DNA from: Oceanicola sp.
GTDB taxonomy: Bacteria; Pseudomonadota; Alphaproteobacteria; Rhodobacterales; Rhodobacteraceae
Assembly (NCBI GenBank): GCA_022447275.1
Contig: JAKVBK010000021.1
Coordinates: 1 to 56,972, forward strand
Length of the DNA stretch: 56,972 nucleotides
Reading direction: 5' to 3'
In this document: piece by piece, positions 1-7,894 of the stretch
How the letters are laid out: each line of letters starts with the position of its first letter
Numbering within the stretch: position 1 is the first letter of the stretch
Notes under the pieces: generated by a model
The model's input: the letters and a program-made list of their open reading frames with translations, nothing else
Told to the model about the DNA's origin: nothing
Databases searched by the model: none
Program-made: the position numbers and the translations under genes

Positions 1-71
1 CTGTTAGCATGTGATACGCCTGCTTGATCCAAAGAAAAAGCTAAGGCTTATCAATCGCTTGAAGGCTGAAG

Positions 72-146
72 TGGTGCCCGGGGGCGGAATCGAACCACCG
101 ACACGAGGATTTTCAATCCACTGCTCTACCCCTGAGCTACCCGGGC
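72..146 (-). tRNA. tRNA-Phe (anticodon GAA)
   Basis: Phenylalanine tRNA read from the minus strand. The complement folds into a 7-bp acceptor stem (GCCCGGG with CCCGGGC), a D arm (GCTC/GAGC), an anticodon loop TTGAAAA with anticodon GAA at plus positions 112-114, a T arm GGTGG/CCGCC with loop TTCGATT, discriminator A and an encoded CCA end at 72-74. One oddity is a T-T mismatch at pair 28-42 of the anticodon stem (GTGGA against TCCTC). The gene stands alone. A short AAGC/GCTT hairpin followed by T residues on the minus strand near 35-52 could be its terminator. Confidence 0.97.
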
Positions 147-175
147 ACGGGAAGGACTACGCCTTGGGTGGCGCG

Positions 176-204
176 GGTTTAGACTCTACCTGCTGCAGTG
201 TCCA
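176..204 (-). promoter_or_regulatory. Candidate promoter of tRNA-Phe
   Basis: On the minus strand, TGGACA (complement of 199-204) and TAAACC (complement of 176-181) are separated by exactly 17 bp. They lie about 30 nt upstream of the tRNA 5' end, the distance expected for a sigma-70 promoter with a short leader. The -10 element is weak. This is motif reading only. Confidence 0.4.
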
Positions 205-385
205 GAGGGTTGCGCGATAATTTCTGGTAAGATTGGCCAAGCGGATTTCTGTGTTTGTGGTGGGGCCTTGGGCTGCTGATCAGGGTCCATTTGTTTCGCT
301 GAAAACCGTGACCAGCGTTGCCGTTCAACGTGCGGCGGCCACAGCGCACGATAGGGGTCGTGAATGGCATGAAGTTGGCCCAAAA

Positions 386-1699
386 TCACATGGAGTTGGG
401 CAGGAACAGCACCAGCCCTGGCAGTAGAACGATGATCAGCAGCCTGAGGATATCGACCACCCAAAACGGGGTAACGCCCCGGAAAATCGTACCGGTTGAG
501 ACATCCTTCACCACGCCCTTCAAGACGAACACATTGAGCCCCACGGGCGGTGTGATCAGGCTGATTTCCGTGACAACCACAACCACGATGCCAAACCAGA
601 CCGGATCAAAGCCAAGGCTCATCACCACCGGAAAGAAAATAGGAACGGTCAACAGCAGCATCGAGAGGCTTTCAAACACGCAGCCCAGCAGGATGTAGAC
701 CACGAGGATCAGGAAGATCACCACCATGGGGGACACACCCTGTGACTGCACAAAACCGCTCAGCGCCTCGGGCAGGCCTGCGAGGTTGACGAAGTTCGAA
801 AATATCCAGGCGCCGATCAGGATGACGAACAGGGTGGCAGCTGTTTCGGCGGCTTCGATCAGCACTTCCACAGTGGCCGAGAAATTGAGGTTGCCGCGCG
901 ACAGGGCAATCAGGAATGCGCCCGCAGCGCCCATGCCAGCGGCCTCTGTGGGTGAGAACGTCAGGTGCAAGGGCCAGACGTCCAAGGCGCCGTAGAGCCC
1001 GCCAATCACGACAAAGAAAAGCAAAAGCACAGCCCAGACACCGCGCAGGGCGGACAGCCGTTCCGCAAGGTTGGCCTTCTCGCCGGCGGGGCCCGCGTCT
1101 TTGTCCCGCCAGACAGAATAGCGCACGGCGAGCAGATAGAGGAAAACCCCCAACACGCCGGGCACGATCCCAGCGATGAACAGCTTGCCGATGCTTGTCT
1201 CTGTCAGCAGGCCATAGATCACAAGGATCACCGAGGGTGGGATCAGGATGCCGAGGGTGCCACCTGCCGCGATTGACGCGGTCGCAAGGCTGTCGGAGTA
1301 GCGGTATTTGCGCATCTCGGGCATCGCCACCTTCGACATCGTCGCCGCGGTTGCCAGAGATGATCCGCAGATTGCCGAGAAGCCCGCACATGCCACGATC
1401 GTAGCCATCGCCAGCCCTCCCCGGAAATGGCCCAGAAAGCTGTAGGACACGCGATACAGTTCGCGCGAGAGGCCGCCCTTGTTCACGAAGAGGCCCATCA
1501 GGATGAAGAGCGGAACGACGGACAGCCCGTAATCCTGAGCGGCATCGATGATCAGCCGCCCGACCATGGAAATCGCGGCGCGAAACCCCCGAATTTCCAT
1601 GAACCCGACAAACCCGACAAGGCCCATGGCAATGGCGATTGGCATGCGCAGCAACACCAGGAACAGAACTGCCCCCAGGCCAATAAGGGATTCAACCAT
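386..1699 (-). CDS. dctM: TRAP transporter large permease (DctM)
   Basis: Membrane subunit (437 residues) of a tripartite ATP-independent periplasmic transporter, which uses an ion gradient to import a substrate, usually an organic acid. The protein is almost wholly hydrophobic with many membrane segments. It has the typical DctM blocks AGFSAICGSSLATAATM near residue 105 and GTLGILIPPSVILVIYG near residue 150. Its length is normal for the family. The ATG at 1699 is one base from the end of the small permease gene, so the two are surely cotranscribed. The neighbouring aromatic-ring enzymes suggest that the substrate is an aromatic or ring-derived acid, which is inference. The 239 bp between its stop and the tRNA hold no gene I can support. 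Confidence 0.95.
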   Translation of the reverse strand: MVESLIGLGAVLFLVLLRMPIAIAMGLVGFVGFMEIRGFRAAISMVGRLIIDAAQDYGLSVVPLFILMGLFVNKGGLSRELYRVSYSFLGHFRGGLAMATIVACAGFSAICGSSLATAATMSKVAMPEMRKYRYSDSLATASIAAGGTLGILIPPSVILVIYGLLTETSIGKLFIAGIVPGVLGVFLYLLAVRYSVWRDKDAGPAGEKANLAERLSALRGVWAVLLLFFVVIGGLYGALDVWPLHLTFSPTEAAGMGAAGAFLIALSRGNLNFSATVEVLIEAAETAATLFVILIGAWIFSNFVNLAGLPEALSGFVQSQGVSPMVVIFLILVVYILLGCVFESLSMLLLTVPIFFPVVMSLGFDPVWFGIVVVVVTEISLITPPVGLNVFVLKGVVKDVSTGTIFRGVTPFWVVDILRLLIIVLLPGLVLFLPNSM

Positions 1700-1700
1700 G

Positions 1701-2207
1701 TCAGATGCGCCTTTGGCTTTGGAACAGACGGGTCACGCCGCGTGCGACGAACGCGCCCGCCGTCAGGAAGGTGAACACGGCAATGAACCATCCGATATAG
1801 AATTGCGGCAGCTCGAGGTATTCGGTGACATCGCCATATTGGCGCGCGCGTTCTCCCAGCTGCCAGCAGCGATAGGCGGGCCAGATCAGCAGCAGGCCAC
1901 AGAACACATCGATTATGCTGTCCCGCCACAGAGCCACGCGGGGGGGAAACCACGGGTCCAGCAGATCGACCACGATGTTGTCCCCTTTCCAGGACACCAT
2001 CGGCAGAGCCGAGAAGACAATGATCGCCATGAAAAGGCGGGTCAGTTCGGTGGCGCTTTCAATGGGGTTGTCAAAGGCGCTGCGCAGGATCACGTCTGCG
2101 AAGGTCATCACCATCAGCAGGAACAGGAAAAATGCCGCCGCCCATGTTGGCAGGTGGAACAGCACATACCAAAACCTGTGGCGCTGCGGAACGGTTTCAG
2201 GGGGCAT
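1701..2207 (-). CDS. dctQ: TRAP transporter small permease (DctQ)
   Basis: Small membrane subunit (168 residues) of the same TRAP transporter. It has about four hydrophobic helices, and the stretch after the first one (FADVILRSAFDNPIESATE) matches the usual DctQ pattern around the first periplasmic turn. In this family DctQ bridges the binding protein and DctM. The start ATG at 2207 has GGAAAG upstream. The gene lies between dctP, 68 bp upstream, and dctM, one base downstream. Confidence 0.93.
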   Translation of the reverse strand: MPPETVPQRHRFWYVLFHLPTWAAAFFLFLLMVMTFADVILRSAFDNPIESATELTRLFMAIIVFSALPMVSWKGDNIVVDLLDPWFPPRVALWRDSIIDVFCGLLLIWPAYRCWQLGERARQYGDVTEYLELPQFYIGWFIAVFTFLTAGAFVARGVTRLFQSQRRI

Positions 2208-2275
2208 GGGGGGCTTTCCGGTCGGTCTTTGGAGGCCTGCGGGGCGATCGGCCGCCCCGCAGAGATACGCTCAGC

Positions 2276-3289
2276 TTAGTAGTTCGACATTTCCGTGGAA
2301 ATGAAAGACCGCACCGCCTCTGCATCGATCCCCTTTGCGGAAACCTCCTGCAGAACGCCTTCGATGATTGGGCCGGTCAGATCCTGCCAGGCGGCGACAT
2401 CGGCGGCTGAGGCCTCTGTCAGGGTGTTGCTGTCATTGTCATCGATCGTGGCCGCGCCGATCACATCGATCTGATCCCATGTCTGGCCGGCAACCCGCGA
2501 GAGCATCTCGCCGGTAATGCTGTCCAGAGCGGCGCGATCTTCCTCCGACATCGCATCATAGGTGTCCTGGTTCATGATCACTGCGAAGGATCCGCGATAG
2601 AACCCGCCGGGAACCGTGAAGCTGTTCTGGGCCACTTCAAACAGTTTGAAGCCCGCGCGCGCCTCCATTGGCATCATCACGCCATCGGCCGCCTTGGAGT
2701 GGAGGGTCTCGTACACCTTGGGGGCGGGCACGCGAATGCCGGTTGCCCCGAGGGCCGCCCCCACATCACCGGATACGCCGCCGCCGATGCGCAGCTTCAT
2801 GCCCGAGATCTCGTCCAGCGAGGTGACTGGCTTTTCCGAATGCAGCACGCCGGGGCCATGGGTCATCAGGGCCAGAACCTTCACCCCCTGGTGTTCATCT
2901 GCGCTGGCCAGGAATTGCTCATGGGCCTTCCAATAGGCAACAGAGGCCGCTTCTGCGCTGCCGTCATAGCCGGGCAATTCGATCATCTTCGTCGCCACGA
3001 AACGACCGGGATTGTAGCCGTGGAAAATCCAGGTGACATCGGCCACCCCATCCAGCACCAGATCGAACTGGGCAGGCGGCGGTGCCAGCCCGTATTTCAC
3101 CTCGGCGCTGACGCGGCCATCTGTGGCCTCTTCGATCATCTTGGTGAATTCCGGCCACATGATCGCGTTCATGCCATGGGTTGGCGGGGCCCAAGAGGAA
3201 ATCGTCAAAGTGGTGTCCTGGGCCGTGGCGATGCCGGCGCTGAGTGCCAGCGCGGCGCTTGCCAGCGTCGTTTTCAAAAGGTGTTTCAT
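2276..3289 (-). CDS. dctP: TRAP transporter substrate-binding protein (DctP)
   Basis: Periplasmic binding protein of the TRAP system. I chose the ATG at 3289 because it is preceded by GGGAGA and opens a clean signal peptide (MKHLLKTTLASAALALSAG, with a probable cut after ATA near residue 23), giving 337 residues. A longer in-frame extension upstream has no signal-like character. The mature protein shows the DctP fold order, with the middle segment MKLRIGGG of the substrate-clamp region. Family members bind carboxylates through a conserved arginine. The exact ligand cannot be read from sequence. It is first in the dctPQM block, about 70 bp downstream of a GTCC-N7-GGAC palindrome that may be the IclR operator. 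Confidence 0.94.
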   Translation of the reverse strand: MKHLLKTTLASAALALSAGIATAQDTTLTISSWAPPTHGMNAIMWPEFTKMIEEATDGRVSAEVKYGLAPPPAQFDLVLDGVADVTWIFHGYNPGRFVATKMIELPGYDGSAEAASVAYWKAHEQFLASADEHQGVKVLALMTHGPGVLHSEKPVTSLDEISGMKLRIGGGVSGDVGAALGATGIRVPAPKVYETLHSKAADGVMMPMEARAGFKLFEVAQNSFTVPGGFYRGSFAVIMNQDTYDAMSEEDRAALDSITGEMLSRVAGQTWDQIDVIGAATIDDNDSNTLTEASAADVAAWQDLTGPIIEGVLQEVSAKGIDAEAVRSFISTEMSNY

Positions 3290-3359
3290 GATGTTCTCCC
3301 TGTTGTTTTGACAAAGCCTGTGCTGCAGGCGGCTTTGCCTCAATCCCTCGCGGAAAACT

Positions 3360-3374
3360 GTCCGCTTGATGGAC
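3360..3374. promoter_or_regulatory. Candidate IclR operator upstream of dctP
   Basis: GTCCGCTTGATGGAC, an imperfect palindrome of the form GTCC-N7-GGAC, lies between the IclR gene and dctP. The same architecture recurs at 7693-7707 upstream of the dioxygenase gene, so the two transcription blocks around the regulator each carry one copy. A separate hairpin (CAAAGCC at 3312-3318 with GGCTTTG at 3331-3337) lies between this site and dctP. Assignment to the IclR protein is inference. Confidence 0.5.
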
Positions 3375-3385
3375 AAAACGGGGCT

Positions 3386-4177
3386 TTACCGGGGGCTCTC
3401 CGGCCGATTTTCCGCCATTTCCGTGGAAATCTCCTGGGATAGCGCGCTCAAAGGGCCGCTGAACCGGTCCCGGGCATCGGCCATCGAGAGGGCGCTGGAA
3501 ATCCAGATCAGGGACAGGCATCCGGCGATCTGTCCTTGAAACATGACGGGCACTGCAAGGCTGGAAGTCTCTGCGCGCAGGGTTTGGGGGCCCCGTGTTG
3601 CGTGGCCTTGATCGTGAAACTGCTGCAACCGAGTTTGCGCCCAGACGGTTTCCAGAAAGGGCCTGTCCTTGGGGTGGTTTTCCGCGCGCAGCAGATCCAG
3701 GATGATCTCCCGTTCCTTGGGGTCGCAGAACGCCAGATAGGCCCGCCCGGCCGAGGTGCGCAGCATGGGCAGGGATGCGCCTGCCATGTTGTGATCGATG
3801 GACACCGGGCTGCGCCAATGGGTGGTTTCCTCTACCACCATGCGCAGATCCGCATAGACAGAGAGATCCAGCGGCCAGCTATGCTCATCCGTAAACCGGA
3901 TCAGTTTGGGGGCTGCGGTGCGGCACAGCAGGGACCGGGCCGAAGAGTTGTCACCCAATCCCGATGCCAGTGGCGAGACCCGCGCCCGCGAGTCCGATGC
4001 CGAAAACAGGACATAGCCCGCCTCTTCCATGGTCTGCAAAAGCCGGTAGACCGTGGGGCGCGGAATATCGAGCGCTGCCGCCACTTCGGCGGGGCGCGCC
4101 GATCCGCGGCTGTTGAGATATCGCAGGATATCCAACCCCCGCACCAGCGCGCGCACGCTCTCCTGCTTTTCTGCCAT
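3386..4177 (-). CDS. IclR-family transcriptional regulator
   Basis: DNA-binding regulator (263 residues). The N-terminal winged helix-turn-helix spans about residues 8-55 (LVRGLDILRYLNSRG, then RPTVYRLLQTMEEAGYV). It is followed by the IclR effector-binding domain, with typical segments such as LRTSAGRAYLAFCDP. The overall pattern is close to the MhpR branch, whose known members respond to phenylpropionate-type aromatics and control meta-cleavage operons. It sits between the TRAP genes and the catabolic genes on the same strand, so it probably controls both. The hairpin at 4186-4208 (GGGCCGC/GCGGCCC) separates it from the upstream hydrolase gene. Confidence 0.92.
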   Translation of the reverse strand: MAEKQESVRALVRGLDILRYLNSRGSARPAEVAAALDIPRPTVYRLLQTMEEAGYVLFSASDSRARVSPLASGLGDNSSARSLLCRTAAPKLIRFTDEHSWPLDLSVYADLRMVVEETTHWRSPVSIDHNMAGASLPMLRTSAGRAYLAFCDPKEREIILDLLRAENHPKDRPFLETVWAQTRLQQFHDQGHATRGPQTLRAETSSLAVPVMFQGQIAGCLSLIWISSALSMADARDRFSGPLSALSQEISTEMAENRPESPR

Positions 4178-4213
4178 GTTGAACCGGGCCGCTCCTATTG
4201 TGCGGCCCTACGC

Positions 4214-5194
4214 TCACCCGGCAATGACTGTCTGGTCAATAGCGCCGAACACCGAGGCGCCGGTTTCATCCAGCATCTCAAAACGGATCGTATCGCCCGG
4301 CTCCATGAAGCGGGTGGTTGCTGCGCCGGTTTCGATGATCTCGATCATGCGTTGCTCTGCCAGGCAGGAGGAGCCAACCTCTTCGTGGTTGGTGTTCGAC
4401 ACCGTACCGGACCCAATGATCGTGCCGGCGCCCAACTCCCGGGTTTTTGCGGCATGGGCGATCAGGTCTGCAAAGTCGAAATTCAGGTCCTTGCCGGCTG
4501 GCACGTTGCCGAACGTTGCGCCGTTATAGGTGGTTTTCAAGGGCAACGTGATCTTGGCCCCATCCCATGCGGCGCCCAATGTCTCGGGGGTGACGCAGAC
4601 CGGAGAGAAAGCACTGGCTGGCTTGGACTGGAAAAAGCCGAAGCCCTTGACCAGTTCCGGCTTCATGACGTGGCGCAGGGAGATGTCGTTGCAGAGCATG
4701 ACCAGCTTGATATGGCTGGCGGCCTCCTCGACAGACACGCCCATGGGCACGTCATCGGTGATCACGGCAATCTCGCCTTCGAAATCCAGCCCCCAGCCCG
4801 TGTCCTTGATCGGGATGTCTGCCGTGGGTGCAAGGAAGCTGTCGCTGCCGCCCTGATACATGAGCGGATCGGTTTCCGCGCCCGGGGGCATTTCGGCCCC
4901 GCGGGCTTTGCGCACAAGGCGCATATGGCTGAGATAGGCGCTGCCATCGGCCCATTGGAATGCCCGCGGCAAGGGGCTTGCCAGCGCGTCGGGATCATAG
5001 GGTTGGCTGTCCAACTCGCCAGCCTCCAGATCGGCGGCCAGTGCCGCCAGTGCAGGGGCCGCGCTGTCCCATGTCTCGATGGCGTGTTGCAAGCTGTGCG
5101 CCACCGCAGTGGCCGGGGCCATGCGGGTCAGATCGTTCGAAACGACCATCAGGGTGCCATCGCGGCCCCCGGCTCTAAGGGAAGCAAGTTTCAT
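4214..5194 (-). CDS. Fumarylacetoacetate hydrolase family protein
   Basis: Enzyme of the FAH superfamily (326 residues), whose members cleave or hydrate acylpyruvate-like compounds using a divalent metal. The acidic segment DFEGE at residues 137-141 fits the metal site, and the C-terminal half carries GAGTIIGSGTVSN, a family hallmark. Start MKLASLR at 5194 is preferred, with AGGA about 10 nt upstream. An ATG at 5203 is possible and would add three residues. The start overlaps the end of the hydroxylase gene by 20 nt. Position after a flavin hydroxylase and an extradiol dioxygenase suggests that it processes the meta-cleavage product. A separate MhpC-like hydrolase is not present in the window. 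Confidence 0.93.
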   Translation of the reverse strand: MKLASLRAGGRDGTLMVVSNDLTRMAPATAVAHSLQHAIETWDSAAPALAALAADLEAGELDSQPYDPDALASPLPRAFQWADGSAYLSHMRLVRKARGAEMPPGAETDPLMYQGGSDSFLAPTADIPIKDTGWGLDFEGEIAVITDDVPMGVSVEEAASHIKLVMLCNDISLRHVMKPELVKGFGFFQSKPASAFSPVCVTPETLGAAWDGAKITLPLKTTYNGATFGNVPAGKDLNFDFADLIAHAAKTRELGAGTIIGSGTVSNTNHEEVGSSCLAEQRMIEIIETGAATTRFMEPGDTIRFEMLDETGASVFGAIDQTVIAG

Positions 5195-6659
5195 TCTGTT
5201 CATGGTCCTGTGTGTCACAATAAAGAGAGAGCTTATCAAGCAGATCGTGGCCGCTGTCGGAGGCGGCACCGATATAGCGATCCGGACGGATCCAGACCGC
5301 GCCGGTGCCAAGCGCCGCGAGGGCCTCTGCAAGGGCAGGGTGTTCGGCAGGGTCAAACCACTGCGTGTTCGGGGGCAACTGTTCGGGCTGGGTGGGGCTG
5401 ATGACGGCGTGGTTATAGCCGATCTGGCGATCAAACCCCCGTTGGCCCGCACCCAGATCAACCTGACCGAAGGGACGGCCCACGCAGGCGTGGGTGGTGT
5501 CATCGGAAAGGGCGCTGGTGCCCAGCTTCGGGGCGATCGAGCGCATCCGGGTGGCGCCACTGCCCCCGCCTTCGGCCATTTTCAGGGCGGTGTCCCGATC
5601 CATTGCGTTGATCAGGCCGCCAAGCCCGATCGCGGTTTCCACATAGGCGCGCGCATGGGGGGCGCGCTCGGTCTGGTAGGTGTCGAGCAGGCGCTCATCG
5701 GCCCCGTTAAGGCAGGCTGCCAGCTTCCAGGCCAGATTGGCGGCATCGCGGATACCGGTGCACATGCCTTGCCCCATGAAGGGCGGGGTCAGGTGGGCGG
5801 CATCTCCGGCGATCAGCATCCGTCCGCTCCGCCAGCAGGTCGCCACCTGAGACCGAAACGTGTAGACGGCGCGCCGCTCAAGGTCTGCGTCCTCGGGGGT
5901 GATCCAACGGGACAACAGCTGCCAGACCCGGTCTGGATCCGTGATCTCACTGTCGCTTTCGTCCGCCTTGGCGGTGATTTCCCAACGCCGGCGGATGCCC
6001 GGGCTCCGGCAGTAAGTCATCGGGCGGTCCGGGTTGCAGAACTGCACCGAGTGATCCCCCAGATCCGGCCGCGGACGTTTGAGGAGCACGTCCACAACGA
6101 GCCAGCGCTCGTCAAAGCCCAGATCATCCATCCCGCCACCGATCACCGCGCGCGTGAGGGAGTTGGCCCCATCGCAGCCAACCAGATACCGGGCTTGGCA
6201 GGTTCTGCTGGTGCCATTCTGCGCTGTGCCCGTCAGGGTGATGCAATCATCGGATTGCGTCAGGGCGGTCACGTCAAAGCTGGTCAGGATTTCGGCATGT
6301 TCTGCCTGAGCCAGTTTGCCCCGCAGCAGGCTTTCCAGATCGGGTTGGTGCAGGCGGTAGCTGGCATTCCAGCCATGGGCGGTGATCTCTTGCGGGCGCG
6401 GCCAGTCCAGCAGCAGCGTGTCATCGTCATCGACAAACTTCATGCCCGGATTGACCCGCACCTTTTCCAGCAGGTCATCGGCAATGCCAACGGTCTGGAA
6501 AACGCGCATCACCTCGTCATCGAAATGCACCGCACGCGGCAAATGATACATCGCCGCCTCGCGGTCGATCACCAGCACCGACACCCCTTGCGCAGCCAGC
6601 AGGTTGGCAAGCGTTGCCCCTGTGGGCCCATAGCCCAGGACTGCAACATCATAGATCAT
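5175..6659 (-). CDS. FAD-dependent aromatic hydroxylase (MhpA-like)
   Basis: Flavoprotein monooxygenase (494 residues) of the class that hydroxylates 3-hydroxyphenylpropionate and similar phenols with NAD(P)H and oxygen. The N-terminal dinucleotide fold has GYGPTG at residues 9-14. The second FAD/NAD(P)H motif GCDGANS is at 161-167, and the GDAAH motif is at 285-289 followed by PPFMGQG. The start ATG at 6659 overlaps the dioxygenase stop codon (ATGA) and has GGGGGGA upstream; in-frame sequence further upstream would run inside the dioxygenase gene. It most likely makes the catechol that the neighbouring extradiol dioxygenase opens. The exact substrate cannot be told. Confidence 0.94.
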   Translation of the reverse strand: MIYDVAVLGYGPTGATLANLLAAQGVSVLVIDREAAMYHLPRAVHFDDEVMRVFQTVGIADDLLEKVRVNPGMKFVDDDDTLLLDWPRPQEITAHGWNASYRLHQPDLESLLRGKLAQAEHAEILTSFDVTALTQSDDCITLTGTAQNGTSRTCQARYLVGCDGANSLTRAVIGGGMDDLGFDERWLVVDVLLKRPRPDLGDHSVQFCNPDRPMTYCRSPGIRRRWEITAKADESDSEITDPDRVWQLLSRWITPEDADLERRAVYTFRSQVATCWRSGRMLIAGDAAHLTPPFMGQGMCTGIRDAANLAWKLAACLNGADERLLDTYQTERAPHARAYVETAIGLGGLINAMDRDTALKMAEGGGSGATRMRSIAPKLGTSALSDDTTHACVGRPFGQVDLGAGQRGFDRQIGYNHAVISPTQPEQLPPNTQWFDPAEHPALAEALAALGTGAVWIRPDRYIGAASDSGHDLLDKLSLYCDTQDHEQNETCFP

Positions 6660-7627
6660 TGGTCCCCCCGATACTGACCATATAGCCAAGGGCAGTCGAT
6701 CATATGGGGCGCGCGCATCCCATCTGCTGCGATCTGCAGGCGTTTTTCGCGGAATGCCGCGCGCTCGGCCTCGGGCAGGTAGGGGCGTTCGTGGCCCCAG
6801 AAGCTGGGCCCGACATCGGTTTCATGGGGCTGCCAGGTGTTGGGGTCAATCACCCGCCCGCCCCAGCCACTTTCCACGAAGAACCCCGAGGGCGTGTGCG
6901 CGTAGTAGCTGGTCATGTAGTCATTGGTGTGCCGGCCCAGAGTATAGGCGATCTCGGCCATGCCCGTCTGTGCGAGGTCATAGCCCTGGCCCACATCATC
7001 GAGATTGTCGAATTCCACCATGAAATGGTGAAAGCCGCCCTTGCCTGAGCCCACGATGGCAAAGCTGTGGTGGCGTCCGTTCACATGGAAAAAATAGAGC
7101 GGGATCGGCGTCAGCCCGTAATCGCTGAGCTGAAAGCCCAGCACATCGCAATAGAACGGCACCAGCGCCTGCGCATCCGAGACATGCAGCACCGCATGCC
7201 CCATCCCGTAAGGCCCCGTCTTAAACCCGCTGATCGGGCGGCCTGGCACGAACGGGTCGCTCACCTTGACCGGGTTCCATACCAATTCGAGGCGATAGCC
7301 CGCAGGATCGACGCACCAGATCATGTCTGAGACATAGCGGCGATCACACAGCGCTTTATCCGCGAGGGTCACGGTATAGCCAGCCGCCTCCAGACGCGCG
7401 GCAAGCTGATCGAGGTCAGATTTCTGGCCGACTTCCCAGCCGATATAGGCCAGCGTGTCGCCGGGCTCATCGCTGACAATCAGGCGCTGGGCCTGGTCAT
7501 CCATACGAAAGGCAGTATTGCGCCCGCCGCGGTCCAGAACCTGCATGCCAAGAACGGTTCCCGCGAAACTGCGCCAATCCTCGGTCCTGTCAGACCGGAC
7601 GCCAATATAGCTCAGAGCCGTGATCAT
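6656..7627 (-). CDS. Extradiol ring-cleavage dioxygenase (VOC, BphC-like)
   Basis: Type I extradiol dioxygenase (323 residues) of the vicinal-oxygen-chelate fold, which opens a catechol ring next to its two hydroxyls using Fe(II). It has two VOC modules, about residues 1-125 and 138-270. The C-terminal module carries the iron ligands expected from BphC: His144 (GMGHAV), His201 (FHHFMVEF) and Glu252 (FFVESGW). A likely acid-base histidine is His187 (NGRHHSF). The ATG at 7627 has a very strong AGGAGGT site; in-frame sequence further upstream lacks family similarity. It is the first gene of the catabolic block, with a candidate IclR operator 66 bp upstream. Confidence 0.94.
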   Translation of the reverse strand: MITALSYIGVRSDRTEDWRSFAGTVLGMQVLDRGGRNTAFRMDDQAQRLIVSDEPGDTLAYIGWEVGQKSDLDQLAARLEAAGYTVTLADKALCDRRYVSDMIWCVDPAGYRLELVWNPVKVSDPFVPGRPISGFKTGPYGMGHAVLHVSDAQALVPFYCDVLGFQLSDYGLTPIPLYFFHVNGRHHSFAIVGSGKGGFHHFMVEFDNLDDVGQGYDLAQTGMAEIAYTLGRHTNDYMTSYYAHTPSGFFVESGWGGRVIDPNTWQPHETDVGPSFWGHERPYLPEAERAAFREKRLQIAADGMRAPHMIDCPWLYGQYRGDQ

Positions 7628-7692
7628 CGCGCATACCTCCTGACAGCAAGAAGAAACAAATCCTGTCTTGGTGCAAATTCCCAGAGGGGCTT

Positions 7693-7707
7693 GTCCACCT
7701 AGCGGAC
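7693..7707. promoter_or_regulatory. Candidate IclR operator upstream of the dioxygenase gene
   Basis: GTCCACCTAGCGGAC is a near-perfect palindrome (one mismatched pair) of the same GTCC-N7-GGAC form as the site at 3360-3374. It lies in the 267-bp space upstream of the ring-cleavage genes. On the minus strand a TTGCAT hexamer sits just upstream of it, so the site may overlap a promoter. The role is inferred from the shared pattern and the nearby IclR gene. Confidence 0.5.
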
Positions 7708-7844
7708 TATTTTGCAGAGCATGCAAGAAGGTGCGCAGGCGTCCGGAAAAGCTGCCTGTGGCAGCTGATGGACGAAGCTGTCGGGGGAGGGGGCGCAAAT
7801 GTGGGCCCGATCCGGGCCCCGCGCGGTTTGCCCGCTGGAAAGGT

Positions 7845-7879
7845 GTTCCCGGCGCGCAGGCAAGAGCCCCGCCGGGAAC
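7845..7879 (-). terminator. Stem-loop downstream of the Gfo/Idh/MocA gene
   Basis: A perfect 10-bp inverted repeat (GTTCCCGGCG at 7845-7854, CGCCGGGAAC at 7870-7879) with a 15-nt loop lies 16 bp past the stop of the oxidoreductase gene that ends at 7895. On the minus strand it is followed only by ACCTTTCC, so the U tract is poor. A second palindrome, GGGCCC-N5-GGGCCC, lies at 7803-7819. Confidence 0.5.
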
Positions 7880-7894
7880 GCAGCACGATTGGGG

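Noticed and set aside
1548-2279. 243-codon plus-strand frame over the dctQ and dctM junction
   Set aside because: It opposes membrane protein genes; its polar Gln/His/Arg-rich translation is what antisense of hydrophobic codons gives.
3536-5401. Long open frame on the plus strand across the IclR and FAH genes
   Set aside because: It is the antisense shadow of two clearly conserved genes in high-GC DNA; its translation is rich in Gly, Ala, Arg and His, without any domain.
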